Made by a program: the position numbers and the translations under genes. This document shows, one piece after another, positions 8,716 to 17,885 of a DNA stretch of 64,000 nucleotides. The DNA comes from JAEUKA01 sp035328405. GTDB taxonomy: Bacteria > Myxococcota_A > Polyangia > Palsa-1104 > JAEUJZ01. Where the stretch lies: assembly GCA_035328405.1 (NCBI GenBank), contig DAOLIT010000021.1, positions 1 through 64,000 of the forward strand, written 5' to 3'. The notes beneath the pieces were generated by a model that was given only the letters and a program-made list of their open reading frames with translations, ran no database searches and was not told where the DNA came from. Position 1 is the stretch's first letter, and each line of letters begins with the position of its first letter.

Positions 8716-9702
8716 CTATCGCTCCGCCGACGCAAGCTTGTTTCGATACCACTCGATGGTTTGGAGCAGCCCTTCTTCGAGGTCAAAGCGTGGGGCCCAC
8801 TGCAAGAGTTCTTTGGCCTTGTCCACCGACGGTACGCGCAGCTCAACATCGGGATGATCCCAGCGCACAAACTCGATGGGCGACGAGGAACCGCAAAGCT
8901 GCTTGATGAGCTTGGCCAAGTGGTAAACGGTCACTGTCGAGCGGGGATTGCCCAAATTGAAGGCCTGGCCTGGCGCTTGTTCCGCCGTCAAGGTGAGGAG
9001 CGTGGCCTCAACGATGTCGTCGATGTAACACCAAGCACGAATTTGGGCACCATCGTTGTGGATGAGCAGCGGTTGTCCTTTCAGGGCTCGCACGATGAAA
9101 TGGTGGACCGCACCCTCGCCGATTTGCCTCGGGCCGTAGACGTTGAAGGGGCGGACGGTCACGGCGGGCAAATGGAACTGACGGTAATACGTCATCGCCA
9201 AGTGCTCGGTCGCGAGCTTGGACACGGCGTACGTCCAACGCGCTTCACCGACTGCACCGACGGTGGTTGCGTCCAATTCGCTGACTTGATAGGCGTAACG
9301 GCCAAACACCTCGCTCGTCGAAAAATCGACAAAACGGCGACAACGGCCTGATGCGTGGGCGGCATCGAGCAAAAACGCGGTCCCCAGCAACGAGACGCGC
9401 ATGGTCTGCGTCGGCATTTTCATCACGGTATCCACGCCGGCAATCGACGCGAGGTGAATCACCAAATCCACGTCGGAAACGGCCTTTTTCACAGCGTCCA
9501 TGTCCAGAACGTCGCCTTGGACTACCTCGACGTTGGGATGTTCGTGTAGGCCAGCCGGGCGCAGGGCATCCCGACGAAAAATGTCGAGCACGCGAACCCT
9601 GTTTTCGCGGGCCAGCGCCGACACCAAGTGAGAACCAATAAAACCAGCACCGCCGGTAATGAGCACATGCGCGCCACGCGGCGCAGAAGCAAGAAACGAC
9701 AT
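8716..9702 (-). CDS. NAD-dependent sugar-nucleotide epimerase/dehydratase (extended SDR)
   Basis: A 328-residue cytoplasmic enzyme of the extended short-chain dehydrogenase family. It shows the NAD-binding GGAGFIGSHL (about residues 17-26), the acidic residue ending strand 2 in VRVLDIFRRD, FSTSEVFG with the catalytic Ser/Thr, and the YAVSK Tyr/Lys pair. VRPFNVYGPRQ and WCYIDDIVEA are typical of UDP-glucuronate decarboxylase, UDP-glucose 4-epimerase and dTDP-glucose dehydratase relatives, so it probably makes an activated sugar for polysaccharide or glycan synthesis; the exact substrate cannot be told. It is first in a two-gene unit with the HEAT lipoprotein and divergent from the DUF4388 gene, with a 77-base shared promoter gap. 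Confidence 0.9.
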   Translation of the reverse strand: MSFLASAPRGAHVLITGGAGFIGSHLVSALARENRVRVLDIFRRDALRPAGLHEHPNVEVVQGDVLDMDAVKKAVSDVDLVIHLASIAGVDTVMKMPTQTMRVSLLGTAFLLDAAHASGRCRRFVDFSTSEVFGRYAYQVSELDATTVGAVGEARWTYAVSKLATEHLAMTYYRQFHLPAVTVRPFNVYGPRQIGEGAVHHFIVRALKGQPLLIHNDGAQIRAWCYIDDIVEATLLTLTAEQAPGQAFNLGNPRSTVTVYHLAKLIKQLCGSSSPIEFVRWDHPDVELRVPSVDKAKELLQWAPRFDLEEGLLQTIEWYRNKLASAER

Positions 9703-9779
9703 GGCCGCGCATCATAGGGGCTTTCTGTCCATTCCAAAAGGTGCGACCACCTGTGTTGTGGCGTGGTAGCGTCTCCGAC

Positions 9780-11357
9780 ATGCTCCATTTGCGTGTTGTT
9801 GTGGTCGATCAAAACCCGCGTTTTTGCGAACAACTTGCGACGGCGTTTGCCGAGGCTGGCATCCATGTTCAGTCGTTTTTGAAGGGCACGGCTGCGCAGG
9901 AGGCGATTGTGCGGAAACCTCCGGCCTTGTGGGTGGTGGATTTGTCGCATCCGAGTGCGGAGGGCCAGTGGCTGCTCGCTCAGCTTTGTGGGAAAGGTGC
10001 GGTGGAAGCACCGCTCGGCGTGATCGCGCTGGTGAATGTGACGGACGACTTGTCCACGCTTCCCGAGCACGTCGAGGTGCTGGCACGGCCCGTGTTTCCC
10101 GCGCAGGTGGTCGCTTCGGCTCAACGGCTGTTTCCCGTCGGAATTCCACGGTCCGGTCGGCAAGCGACGTTGCGCGGTTTGCCGTCGATTTCGGGCGCTG
10201 TCCATGCGGTGCCTCCGCAATCGGGAGGTATGCCAGGAGCGCCGCATTCCCTCTCGGAGATCGAGGAAAAGCCGAGCCTTCACTTCGATCGGCGATCGGA
10301 GTCGGTGCCGGGGCTTCCGAAAGACGAGTCTGATTTTGCGGCGGGAGTGACGGTGCTGGCGCAGGAAAGCACTTCCGCGTTGGTTCGGGACATGATGCGC
10401 GCCACCGACGATGAAGAAGCCGTTCTGCGGAGCAGTGATCTTCTGCCGTTTCATGACGACGATGACGACGATGGCGACGAACCGACGCGACCGCGAGCTC
10501 CGAAAGCACGCTTGCGCGATCCGTCGCCGCCCGTCGAAGTGCTGTCGGGAGAGCTTTCGGCGCTGACGATGATGGAAGTGCTCGATTTGCTGGTGCGCAG
10601 GCAGCTTTCGGGCGTCCTCATCGTGTCGCTTCCACCGAAGACGCTGCGCATCTATCTGCAAAAAGGTTGGATTGCGCAGGCGACGGGCGATGGTTTTCCG
10701 GGGCTGAGGTTGGGTCGTTTTCTGATGGACCTCGATCCGCCGCTTCGAGCACCGGAGATCGAAGCCGTTGCGGCGACGCCCATCGACGGAACGGCCAGGC
10801 ATGAAGACCCGACGCTCGCTCCACCGACGGAAATGGTTTGGCCGATTGAACCTGCTCCCGAGGCACTTTTGGGTCAGCGCCTGGTTCGCGCGGGCTTGTT
10901 GAAAAAGCAAGATTTGTGTGCCGCGTTGGCCGAGCAGAGCACCGAACTGATTTTGGAAGGCATGAGCATGGTTTCCGGTCGTTTTTCGTTCGCCCAAACG
11001 GACGATCTTCCCGACACCGTGCTGCGAGCTGAGTTGGGAGGCGCGCTGCTTCTTGACCCAGCCGAGCTTCTGCTGCGGGCCCAAAAACGCAACGAAGACT
11101 GGCGGAATTTTGAAAAGGATTTGGCCGAAGGCGCGGTGTATGTAAGCGATGTTCCTCCGTCGGTGTCAAAAGATCTGACCCAACTCGGGTTGAGTCATAC
11201 CGAACAGAGAGTGCTCGCACTGTGTACCGGGCGTTTGTCGGTAGCAGACTTGGCGCGAGAAACGTGTTTGCCGCTTGGGGATGTTTCGCGCACGCTCTCT
11301 CGGCTCGTGGCGCTGCGGGTCGTCCGTCGGAGGCTGCCCGCGCTGTTGGCCCTGTAA
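9780..11357 (+). CDS. Receiver-like and DUF4388 (PATAN) signalling protein
   Basis: A 525-residue soluble protein. Residues 1-115 resemble a response-regulator receiver (LRVVVVDQNP, then VVDLSHPSAEG where the phosphoacceptor Asp lies, then VLARPVF), but the usual acidic pair is reduced to one Asp, so phosphorylation is doubtful. After a linker with a run of Asp (about residues 222-231) comes a DUF4388 domain (VEVLSGELSALTMMEVLDLL...GVLIV...GWIAQATG, about residues 245-300), and the tail resembles a winged helix (HTEQRVLALCTGRLSVADLA). DUF4388 proteins are common in myxobacteria, often beside motility and two-component systems; their biochemical role is poorly defined. ATG 9780 was chosen over an in-frame GTG at 9741 because it starts right at the first strand. 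Confidence 0.8.
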   Translation: MLHLRVVVVDQNPRFCEQLATAFAEAGIHVQSFLKGTAAQEAIVRKPPALWVVDLSHPSAEGQWLLAQLCGKGAVEAPLGVIALVNVTDDLSTLPEHVEVLARPVFPAQVVASAQRLFPVGIPRSGRQATLRGLPSISGAVHAVPPQSGGMPGAPHSLSEIEEKPSLHFDRRSESVPGLPKDESDFAAGVTVLAQESTSALVRDMMRATDDEEAVLRSSDLLPFHDDDDDDGDEPTRPRAPKARLRDPSPPVEVLSGELSALTMMEVLDLLVRRQLSGVLIVSLPPKTLRIYLQKGWIAQATGDGFPGLRLGRFLMDLDPPLRAPEIEAVAATPIDGTARHEDPTLAPPTEMVWPIEPAPEALLGQRLVRAGLLKKQDLCAALAEQSTELILEGMSMVSGRFSFAQTDDLPDTVLRAELGGALLLDPAELLLRAQKRNEDWRNFEKDLAEGAVYVSDVPPSVSKDLTQLGLSHTEQRVLALCTGRLSVADLARETCLPLGDVSRTLSRLVALRVVRRRLPALLAL

Positions 11358-11365
11358 AGCCAAAA

Positions 11366-13717
11366 CTAAAACGGATTGCGGAGGGCTGACGGCAAAGCTT
11401 CTTTTTCTTTGGGCTGTTGCGCAGTCGGGGGCGCGGTTGCCGCAGGCTCCGATGCGGTTTTGTCTTTCGAGCGTCGTCGTCGGCTTTTCGGTGTTTCGGC
11501 TGCGTCGCTGTTGGCCAAAACCTCCGGCTTGTCTGGCTTGTCCGGTTTTTCGGCCTTGTCTGATTTGTCTGGTGGCTCGGGCTTGTGGGTTTTGGTGGCG
11601 TGTTCGGTTTTGTCGTCGGTCTGCTTGGCTCGGTTGCCCTCGGTCGATGCTTGCGACAGACCATGATCCGCTTTGCATTTTCCAAGGAGTCTTTGCCCCT
11701 GCTGAAGTGCCGAATCCGTCGCGCTGTCGGCGATGAAATAGAGTTTCTCGATCTGTTTGTAAATGCTCTGGCAGTCTCCCGCAGCAAGTGCTGCCGTCGC
11801 AAACGCCAAGCGCCGTCGCACAAACTGGTTCCGCACTTTCATAAACGGGTCCCAAGCCTGGGCTCGATAGGGGGAACCGGGCGGAAGTTCTCGATACAGC
11901 GCAACCGCCAAATCGTCCTGGTCTCGGTCTGCGGCACGCAAAAAAGCGCCGTACACCGCCGACGTGCGAAGTTGCTCGCTCGCCGTTTCCAAAATGGCTT
12001 TCGCGCCCGGATGCTGACTGTCTTTGCGAAGGATCAGTTCGCTGAAAGCCATCGCGCTGTGGAAGTTGTGCTGGAACGCCTCGGTTTGCGCTTGTCGAAG
12101 CAGTGTGTCCACGTCGATGCCGCTCGCATAGGCCGAAACCGGTCGGTTTTGGTTGAGGCGCGCGTAAAACTGCACACCGAGCATGGACCCACCGACGACG
12201 ATTCCACCGAGCGTCGCCCAAAACAAAGGTGCCAGCGGTGAGGTTTTGGGCCCAGGCGGGACCCGCAATCGATACGACGGATCGGTCGGCAGGATTTGCT
12301 GAGGATCGCTTCGGCGCGGCGCTCCAGGGGCCTTCAAATCGGGTGACGAGTTTGTGCGGCCCGGCCTGGCCGCAGATCCCGGCGGAACGGGCACCGCGGG
12401 CAGGGCCACGACCGGACGCGCACCGGCTTTTTCCGGCGTTTTGGAGGCCGACGGCGATTGGGGCACCGGCTTGCCCGGAATGGACGGAAACGGAGCTGTG
12501 GTTGCACCTGGGGAAGGTGTCGCCGATGTCGGTGCAGGTGCGTTTGACGCTGACCCTGGAGGCGGAGGCAACGGCTCGGGCAATTTTTGTGTGACCGGCC
12601 CCGGCAATTTTTGCAGCGGCGCGGTTTTCGGTGCGCCCGGTGCGCGAAATCCACCGGAAGGCTCCGCTTCTTCCAAATCCAATTCGTCCACGGGGAGCAG
12701 CGGCATTTCCTGGACGTTGCGCGTGTTCGGTGGTGGAACGCCCGGTTCCAGTGCGTTCGGACCAGCCGAAGCAGGCCTGTGTTCAGGCGGCGGCGAACCT
12801 GCGTTTGTTTGCCCAGCTTGTGTGGGTGGGCTGGGCGGCCGCGATGCGCTCGGTTGCCGCTGGACTTGCGGTGTCATGCCTCGCGTCAGGTTGTTCGCAA
12901 GGTTGGCCGGCAAGTCGAGCAGCGCCGATTGGAGGGCTCGCCACAACGCTTGAATCGTCGCAAAGCGTGCATCGGGATCGGCTGCCGCGGCCATTTCCAG
13001 CACGGCGTCCAGGTGCGCATAGGTGGGATACCGCACCTTCATTTTCGGCGGCGTTCCGACCATCGCCAGGTAGGACGCCAGCGACTTCGCGTCGAACATG
13101 GGTTGGCCCAGCAGGCATTCGTACACCAGCGTTCCGACTGAAAACACGTCTGCCCGTGCCGTCGCCCGTTCTGCACCCGTGTCGAGCGTTTCTGGGGCCA
13201 CGTAGCCCAGCGGCCCATCCCACCTTGCGCCCGGCGTGGCTCGAAGCTGCGCCATTCCAAAATCGCTGATGAGCACCGTATCGTCCGCCAACAGAAAAAT
13301 GTTGTTCGGCGAAAGCGCACCGTGGGCCAGATCCCGTTCCGACGCCGCCTGAAGCGCCGCACACAGCGGATCAAGCAGCGCGAGCATGGCTGAAACCGAC
13401 AGCGGGCCCCGCGAAAGCCGCGTCCGCAGCGTCTCTCCCGAAACCAGCGGAGACACCAAATACAGCGTTCCCGAAGGCTCGTAGCCCGTGTACAGCACCC
13501 CCAAAATCGCCGGGTGCATCATGTCCGCTGCCGAATGGGCCACCGCCTGAACTTTGTCGAGGATGTTGCGGTTTCCGTACTTTGCGTAGATTCGCTTGAC
13601 CGCGCAATCGCTGCCCTGGCTCAGGTCTTTGGCAAGGCACACGACGCCGGAAGGGCCCCGCCCGAGCACTTTCCCCAACTGGAACCGCTTGTCGAGAACA
13701 AACGACTCGATAGCCAT
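11366..13717 (-). CDS. Ser/Thr kinase-fold protein lacking the catalytic Asp (predicted pseudokinase)
   Basis: A 783-residue protein. Residues 8-270 have a protein-kinase fold: glycine loop GRGPSG, ATP-anchor Lys41 in CAVKR, and the metal-binding SDFGMA (Asp152). In the catalytic loop the usual HRDLKPEN is HGALSPNN, so the catalytic Asp is Ala134 and the following Lys is Ser. This predicts a pseudokinase or a very weak kinase. A long Pro-rich linker (about residues 280-505) leads to one transmembrane helix (FWATLGGIVVGGSMLGVQFY) and a helical, TPR-like domain probably in the periplasm (AFSELILRKDSQHPGAKAIL). The tail is extremely Lys/Glu/Asp-rich (KSDKAEKPDKPDKPE). ATG 13717 begins directly before the kinase fold; the frame is open 33 codons further upstream. 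Confidence 0.87.
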   Translation of the reverse strand: MAIESFVLDKRFQLGKVLGRGPSGVVCLAKDLSQGSDCAVKRIYAKYGNRNILDKVQAVAHSAADMMHPAILGVLYTGYEPSGTLYLVSPLVSGETLRTRLSRGPLSVSAMLALLDPLCAALQAASERDLAHGALSPNNIFLLADDTVLISDFGMAQLRATPGARWDGPLGYVAPETLDTGAERATARADVFSVGTLVYECLLGQPMFDAKSLASYLAMVGTPPKMKVRYPTYAHLDAVLEMAAAADPDARFATIQALWRALQSALLDLPANLANNLTRGMTPQVQRQPSASRPPSPPTQAGQTNAGSPPPEHRPASAGPNALEPGVPPPNTRNVQEMPLLPVDELDLEEAEPSGGFRAPGAPKTAPLQKLPGPVTQKLPEPLPPPPGSASNAPAPTSATPSPGATTAPFPSIPGKPVPQSPSASKTPEKAGARPVVALPAVPVPPGSAARPGRTNSSPDLKAPGAPRRSDPQQILPTDPSYRLRVPPGPKTSPLAPLFWATLGGIVVGGSMLGVQFYARLNQNRPVSAYASGIDVDTLLRQAQTEAFQHNFHSAMAFSELILRKDSQHPGAKAILETASEQLRTSAVYGAFLRAADRDQDDLAVALYRELPPGSPYRAQAWDPFMKVRNQFVRRRLAFATAALAAGDCQSIYKQIEKLYFIADSATDSALQQGQRLLGKCKADHGLSQASTEGNRAKQTDDKTEHATKTHKPEPPDKSDKAEKPDKPDKPEVLANSDAAETPKSRRRRSKDKTASEPAATAPPTAQQPKEKEALPSALRNPF

Positions 13718-13859
13718 CGTTAAAAACGAGTGTCGAATGCGCAAGCGCCACACGTCAAGCGGCAAACCAGACGGAAAACGCGCCACGCACAACACAAATT
13801 TTGCTTGACCGAACAAGGCCCGTTACGGTGCGGGCCGCCAAACGGCATCCAAACCGAGC

Positions 13860-16214
13860 ATGTCCAGCCTCCAAGAGATCCCTGTTTCTCTCGATGACGA
13901 GACCCAGAAACGCTATTTGAACTACGCGCTGTCCGTGATCACGTCGCGTGCTTTGCCCGATGTGCGCGACGGACTCAAACCTGTGCAGCGGCGCATTTTG
14001 TACGCGATGTATCACGACCAGCGCCTGCTTCCCGACGCCAAATTTCGCAAATGTGCAGCCGTCGTGGGCGATGTCCTTGGAAAGTATCACCCGCACGGCG
14101 ACAGTTCCGTCTACGAGGCCCTCGTTCGCATGGCCCAGGATTTTTCGTTGCGCTATCCGCTCGTCGATGGCCACGGCAATTTTGGTTCCCAGGACGGCGA
14201 TGCTGCGGCTGCGTATCGATACACCGAATGCCGTTTGCGCAAGAATGCGCTGTTTTTGCTCTCGGAACTCTTTCAAAACACCGTCGATTGGAGGCCCACT
14301 TTCGACGGTGTTCGCAGCGAGCCGGTTGTCTTTCCCGCTCAATTTCCGAACTTGTTGGTCAATGGTGTTTCTGGCATTGCCGTCGGGATGGCCACGTCGA
14401 TTCCGCCTCACAATGCCGGCGAAGTCATCGATGCCTGCTTGGCCCTCATCGACGAGCCGGACCTTGATGCGCGTTCGTTGCTTCGTTATGTGCGCGGTCC
14501 CGATTTTCCAACGGGAGGTGAGCTGCTCACCAGCAAACAAGAGCTGGCCGATGTGTACGAAACCGGGCACGGCACGCTGAAACTCCGCGCAACCTTTCAC
14601 ATCGAAGAACCGCTCGACCGTCGAGAAGGCCGAAGCATCATCATCAATTCGATCCCGTATGGCGTCGAACGATCCGCCATCATGGAAAAAATCGGCGAGC
14701 TATTCGAGCAGAAGAAGCTCCCGATGGTCATCGATTGCCGCGACGAGTCCACCACCGATGTCCGAATCGTCGTCGAGCTTCGTCGAGCCGCCGATCCACA
14801 GCTTGTGATGGCGTTTTTGTTCAAAAACACGTCGCTTCAAATCACGGTTCAGTTCAACGCAACATGTTTGGTTCCGACGAAAAACCCTGAAATTGGCGCA
14901 CCAAAACAACTCGGGTTGCGCGACCTTTTGCGCCACTTTCTCGATTTTCGTTTTCAAGTCGTCGAGCGACGGCTGAAACATCAACTGGGCGATCTCGACA
15001 AGCGCATACACGTCCTCGAGGGTTTTGCGAAGGTCTACGACGCACTCGATGAAATTTTGGCCATGATTCGGCGCAGCGACGGGAAAGCCGATGCAAAAAG
15101 CCAACTGATTGCGAATTATGGGCTCGACGACGACCAGGCCGAAGCGATTTTGGAACTCAAACTCTATCGACTCGCCCGGCTCGAAATTTTGGTCATCCGC
15201 GACGAACTCGGACAAAAACAAAAAGAACGTGCGCGGATCGATTCCCTCCTGCAAAGCGACGGAAAACGCTGGGAGGTCGTTCGCAAAGAACTTTCGACGC
15301 TGCGCGAAGAACTGTCCGACAAGCGACGCACGCGAATCGGCGTTCCCGCAGAAGAACCCGCGTTCGACGAGGCAGCGTTTTGTGTACACGAAGACGGTCT
15401 CGTCGTGTTGACCCGCGATGGTTGGGTCAAGCGCGTCGGACAACTGAAAGACGTAAATTCGACTCGCGTCCGCGAGGGTGACGAAGTGTTGGCCGTCCTC
15501 GGTGGCTCGACGAAGGAACTTGCTGTGTTTTTCAGCAACCGAGGAAGTGCCTACGTCTGCCGAATCCTCGACATCCCAGCGACGAGCGGTTATGGCGAAC
15601 CATTGACCAAACAATTCAAATTCGACGACGGAGAAACGGTTGTCGCCGCACTTTCTCTCGACCCGAGGGTTCGTCCTCCCGAAAGCAGCCAGCTTGTCGC
15701 TGTGACCCAAAAAGGTCTCGCCCTGCGGTTTTCGCTGGCTGCACACGCAGAGGTTTCGACCAAAAAAGGCCGGTTGTTCGCAAAGATTGCCGACGACGAT
15801 GCCGTGCTGTCTGTCAAAGTTTCCAAACCGCAAGAAATCCTGACCGTCGCTGCACGTTCCGGGCGCTGCCTGTCCTTCCGTGTCGAGGAAGTGCCGACGC
15901 TGCAAAACCCTGGCAAAGGTGTGCAAGCGATCAAACTTGCCGACGGCGACAAACTGATCGGTTTTTCCGTCGGTGGGCCCCTAAAAGTCGAGACCGATAA
16001 GAACGCCACGCTTTCCCTCGGTGAAACGGCTGCGGAACTTGCTCCTCGAGGCGGTCGAGGCCGCGAGGCCGTTCGCAACGGGAAACTCGTTCGCTGTCTG
16101 TTTCCGCCGCCGTCGATTCCCCAACTGTCTGCGACGCGAAACACTGCACCGTCGTCGGAATCGCCCGATCCAGGAAGTTTGTCCGAAATCGGCCCGCTGT
16201 TCCGTCGGAATTGA
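13860..16214 (+). CDS. parC: DNA topoisomerase IV (or gyrase) subunit A
   Basis: A 784-residue type IIA topoisomerase A subunit that cuts and rejoins DNA while the ATPase B subunit (not in this window) drives strand passage. The N-terminal winged-helix domain has KPVQRRIL, HPHGDSSVYEALVRMAQ and the catalytic Tyr121 in AAYRYTECRL. A long coiled-coil arm follows (about residues 370-480) and then a shortened C-terminal beta-pinwheel (about 495-745). In the quinolone-contact helix a Glu sits at the position of E. coli ParC Glu84. No canonical early GyrA box (QRRGGKG) is seen; an RGGRGRE motif occurs only in the last blade. These points favour ParC over GyrA, but the split is not certain. The last 40 residues are Ser/Pro-rich. 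Confidence 0.88.
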   Translation: MSSLQEIPVSLDDETQKRYLNYALSVITSRALPDVRDGLKPVQRRILYAMYHDQRLLPDAKFRKCAAVVGDVLGKYHPHGDSSVYEALVRMAQDFSLRYPLVDGHGNFGSQDGDAAAAYRYTECRLRKNALFLLSELFQNTVDWRPTFDGVRSEPVVFPAQFPNLLVNGVSGIAVGMATSIPPHNAGEVIDACLALIDEPDLDARSLLRYVRGPDFPTGGELLTSKQELADVYETGHGTLKLRATFHIEEPLDRREGRSIIINSIPYGVERSAIMEKIGELFEQKKLPMVIDCRDESTTDVRIVVELRRAADPQLVMAFLFKNTSLQITVQFNATCLVPTKNPEIGAPKQLGLRDLLRHFLDFRFQVVERRLKHQLGDLDKRIHVLEGFAKVYDALDEILAMIRRSDGKADAKSQLIANYGLDDDQAEAILELKLYRLARLEILVIRDELGQKQKERARIDSLLQSDGKRWEVVRKELSTLREELSDKRRTRIGVPAEEPAFDEAAFCVHEDGLVVLTRDGWVKRVGQLKDVNSTRVREGDEVLAVLGGSTKELAVFFSNRGSAYVCRILDIPATSGYGEPLTKQFKFDDGETVVAALSLDPRVRPPESSQLVAVTQKGLALRFSLAAHAEVSTKKGRLFAKIADDDAVLSVKVSKPQEILTVAARSGRCLSFRVEEVPTLQNPGKGVQAIKLADGDKLIGFSVGGPLKVETDKNATLSLGETAAELAPRGGRGREAVRNGKLVRCLFPPPSIPQLSATRNTAPSSESPDPGSLSEIGPLFRRN

Positions 16215-16292
16215 GCAAGTTTCCCCTCGAAAACGGCCTTCCATTCCTAAGTTTCTTCGTCGAACCCCGCTCTGTTTTGGCAGGATGTGTGC

Positions 16293-17885
16293 ATGCTCAT
16301 CCTTTGTGGTCCTCCCGGTGTCGGAAAAACGACCTTGGGCAACCTGTGTGCAACCCGACTTGGTGTGCCGTTTCTCGATACGGATCAGGCGCTTGCCTCG
16401 TCGCTGGGGATGCCGGTATCGGTCTTGTTGACCGAACGCGGAGAAGCCGCGCTGCGCCAACGGGAACGCGAACTCATCGAACAGTTGGACGACGCTCCGC
16501 GCGTACTTTCTGTGGGAGGCGGCCTAGTCACCGATGAAAGGAGCCGCGTACTTCTCAAGAAACGTGGCTTTTTGTGCGGCCTTTTTGCGAGTCCCAAGAC
16601 ACTCCTTTTGCGTCTTTCGCAAAGTTCCGAAGTCAGGCCGTTGCTTTTGCCTGAACCGCAAGTTGCGCTTCCCAAACTCCTTTCGGAAAGGGAGTCTGCG
16701 TATCGGGATGTGGATGTTCGTCTGTGTATTGACGACTTCTCTGTATCTCAACTTGTGGAGTCTATTTGCGGTCTGTACAGACAACTGTTCCTTCACAAAC
16801 AGACTCCTCCTGTCAAACCCCTTTGTGAGACTCCTTTTCCCATTCCGGGTGTGTCCTTCTGCGATTCCTTTCCAGAAAACAAGGACCTGGGTTCGCCCTG
16901 TTTGCTCATCCATGACGAACGACTCCTCAACCGACAGACAAGTTCAGGTTGTGCGCTAGCCGACTGGATTGCTCGCTTCCCGCACCGCTATGCTGTTGCG
17001 GCAGGGGAGGGACTGAAGGATCTGTTGGCTTTCCCGCATCATGTCGAGCGGATACAGAGTGTCCTTTCCGACGTTCCCTCAAACCGCTTGTCTGTTGTTG
17101 CAGTTGGTGGTGGTTCCGTCGGTGACTTTGCAGGTTTTTTTGCGAGCGTGTGGAAAAGGGGTGTTCCGCTTGTACAGATTCCTTCGACTTGGTTGGCCGC
17201 GATCGATTCTGCGCACGGTGGAAAAAACGCGCTGAATTTGGGTCTGGCCAAAAATCAGATAGGGACTTTTGCACCCGCAGAGAAAGTGATTCTGTCTCGC
17301 GCCGTGCTTTTCACACAACCCGAAGAGCGCGCACTCGAAGCCATGGGAGAATTTGCGAAAATCGCTTTTCTCGACGGTGGAAAATGGGTGGATGACTGCC
17401 TGGTTGCTACGGAAAAGGGGGCCGAGCTGCTTTGGCGATTTCTTCCGTTTGCAGTGTTGGCCAAATACCGAATCGTTGAACGCGATCCGAGGGAGCGTTT
17501 GGGAATCCGCCATCTGCTCAATTTGGGTCACACGCTGGGACATGTGTTGGAAACGCTGTGTGGCCTTCCGCATGGTCTGGCGGTGGCGCAAGGAATGTAC
17601 TTTTCACTCCAATTCTCGACGAAAAAAGGATTCTTGTCTGTGGCCGTTCGCGATGAACTTCAAGACATGTTGGAATCGCGGTTTGGTCTTTTTGACCAGC
17701 GAGAGACCTTGCCAAAAGTTCCAGCCGAACAATGTATGTCCCTGCTTTCGCAAGACAAAAAACGCTCTGGGAAGGACACCGTTCGGTTCGTTTTTTTGCG
17801 CGGTTTGGGAACTCCTGAAGTACAGGACGTGACGCTTTTGGAACTCCTTGACGAGGTGAAACAACAAGGCTACGTGGAACCATGA
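16293..17885 (+). CDS. aroKB: Fused shikimate kinase / 3-dehydroquinate synthase
   Basis: A 530-residue bifunctional cytoplasmic enzyme of the shikimate pathway. Residues 1-165 are shikimate kinase: P-loop GPPGVGKTT, DTD, the shikimate-binding region ERGEAALRQRE, VGGGLV and a lid Arg in ERESAYRD. From about residue 185 it is 3-dehydroquinate synthase: AVGGGSVGDFAGF for NAD, IDSAHGGKNALN, KNQIGTF, the catalytic region MGEFAKIAFLDG, and metal ligands in LNLGHTLGHVLE and PHGLAVAQGM. The pathway steps are 2 and 5, so the two reactions are not consecutive. ATG 16293 has a GGCAGGA site 7 bases upstream; a GTG lies two codons earlier. The stop overlaps the aroA start (ATGA). Confidence 0.93.
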   Translation: MLILCGPPGVGKTTLGNLCATRLGVPFLDTDQALASSLGMPVSVLLTERGEAALRQRERELIEQLDDAPRVLSVGGGLVTDERSRVLLKKRGFLCGLFASPKTLLLRLSQSSEVRPLLLPEPQVALPKLLSERESAYRDVDVRLCIDDFSVSQLVESICGLYRQLFLHKQTPPVKPLCETPFPIPGVSFCDSFPENKDLGSPCLLIHDERLLNRQTSSGCALADWIARFPHRYAVAAGEGLKDLLAFPHHVERIQSVLSDVPSNRLSVVAVGGGSVGDFAGFFASVWKRGVPLVQIPSTWLAAIDSAHGGKNALNLGLAKNQIGTFAPAEKVILSRAVLFTQPEERALEAMGEFAKIAFLDGGKWVDDCLVATEKGAELLWRFLPFAVLAKYRIVERDPRERLGIRHLLNLGHTLGHVLETLCGLPHGLAVAQGMYFSLQFSTKKGFLSVAVRDELQDMLESRFGLFDQRETLPKVPAEQCMSLLSQDKKRSGKDTVRFVFLRGLGTPEVQDVTLLELLDEVKQQGYVEP

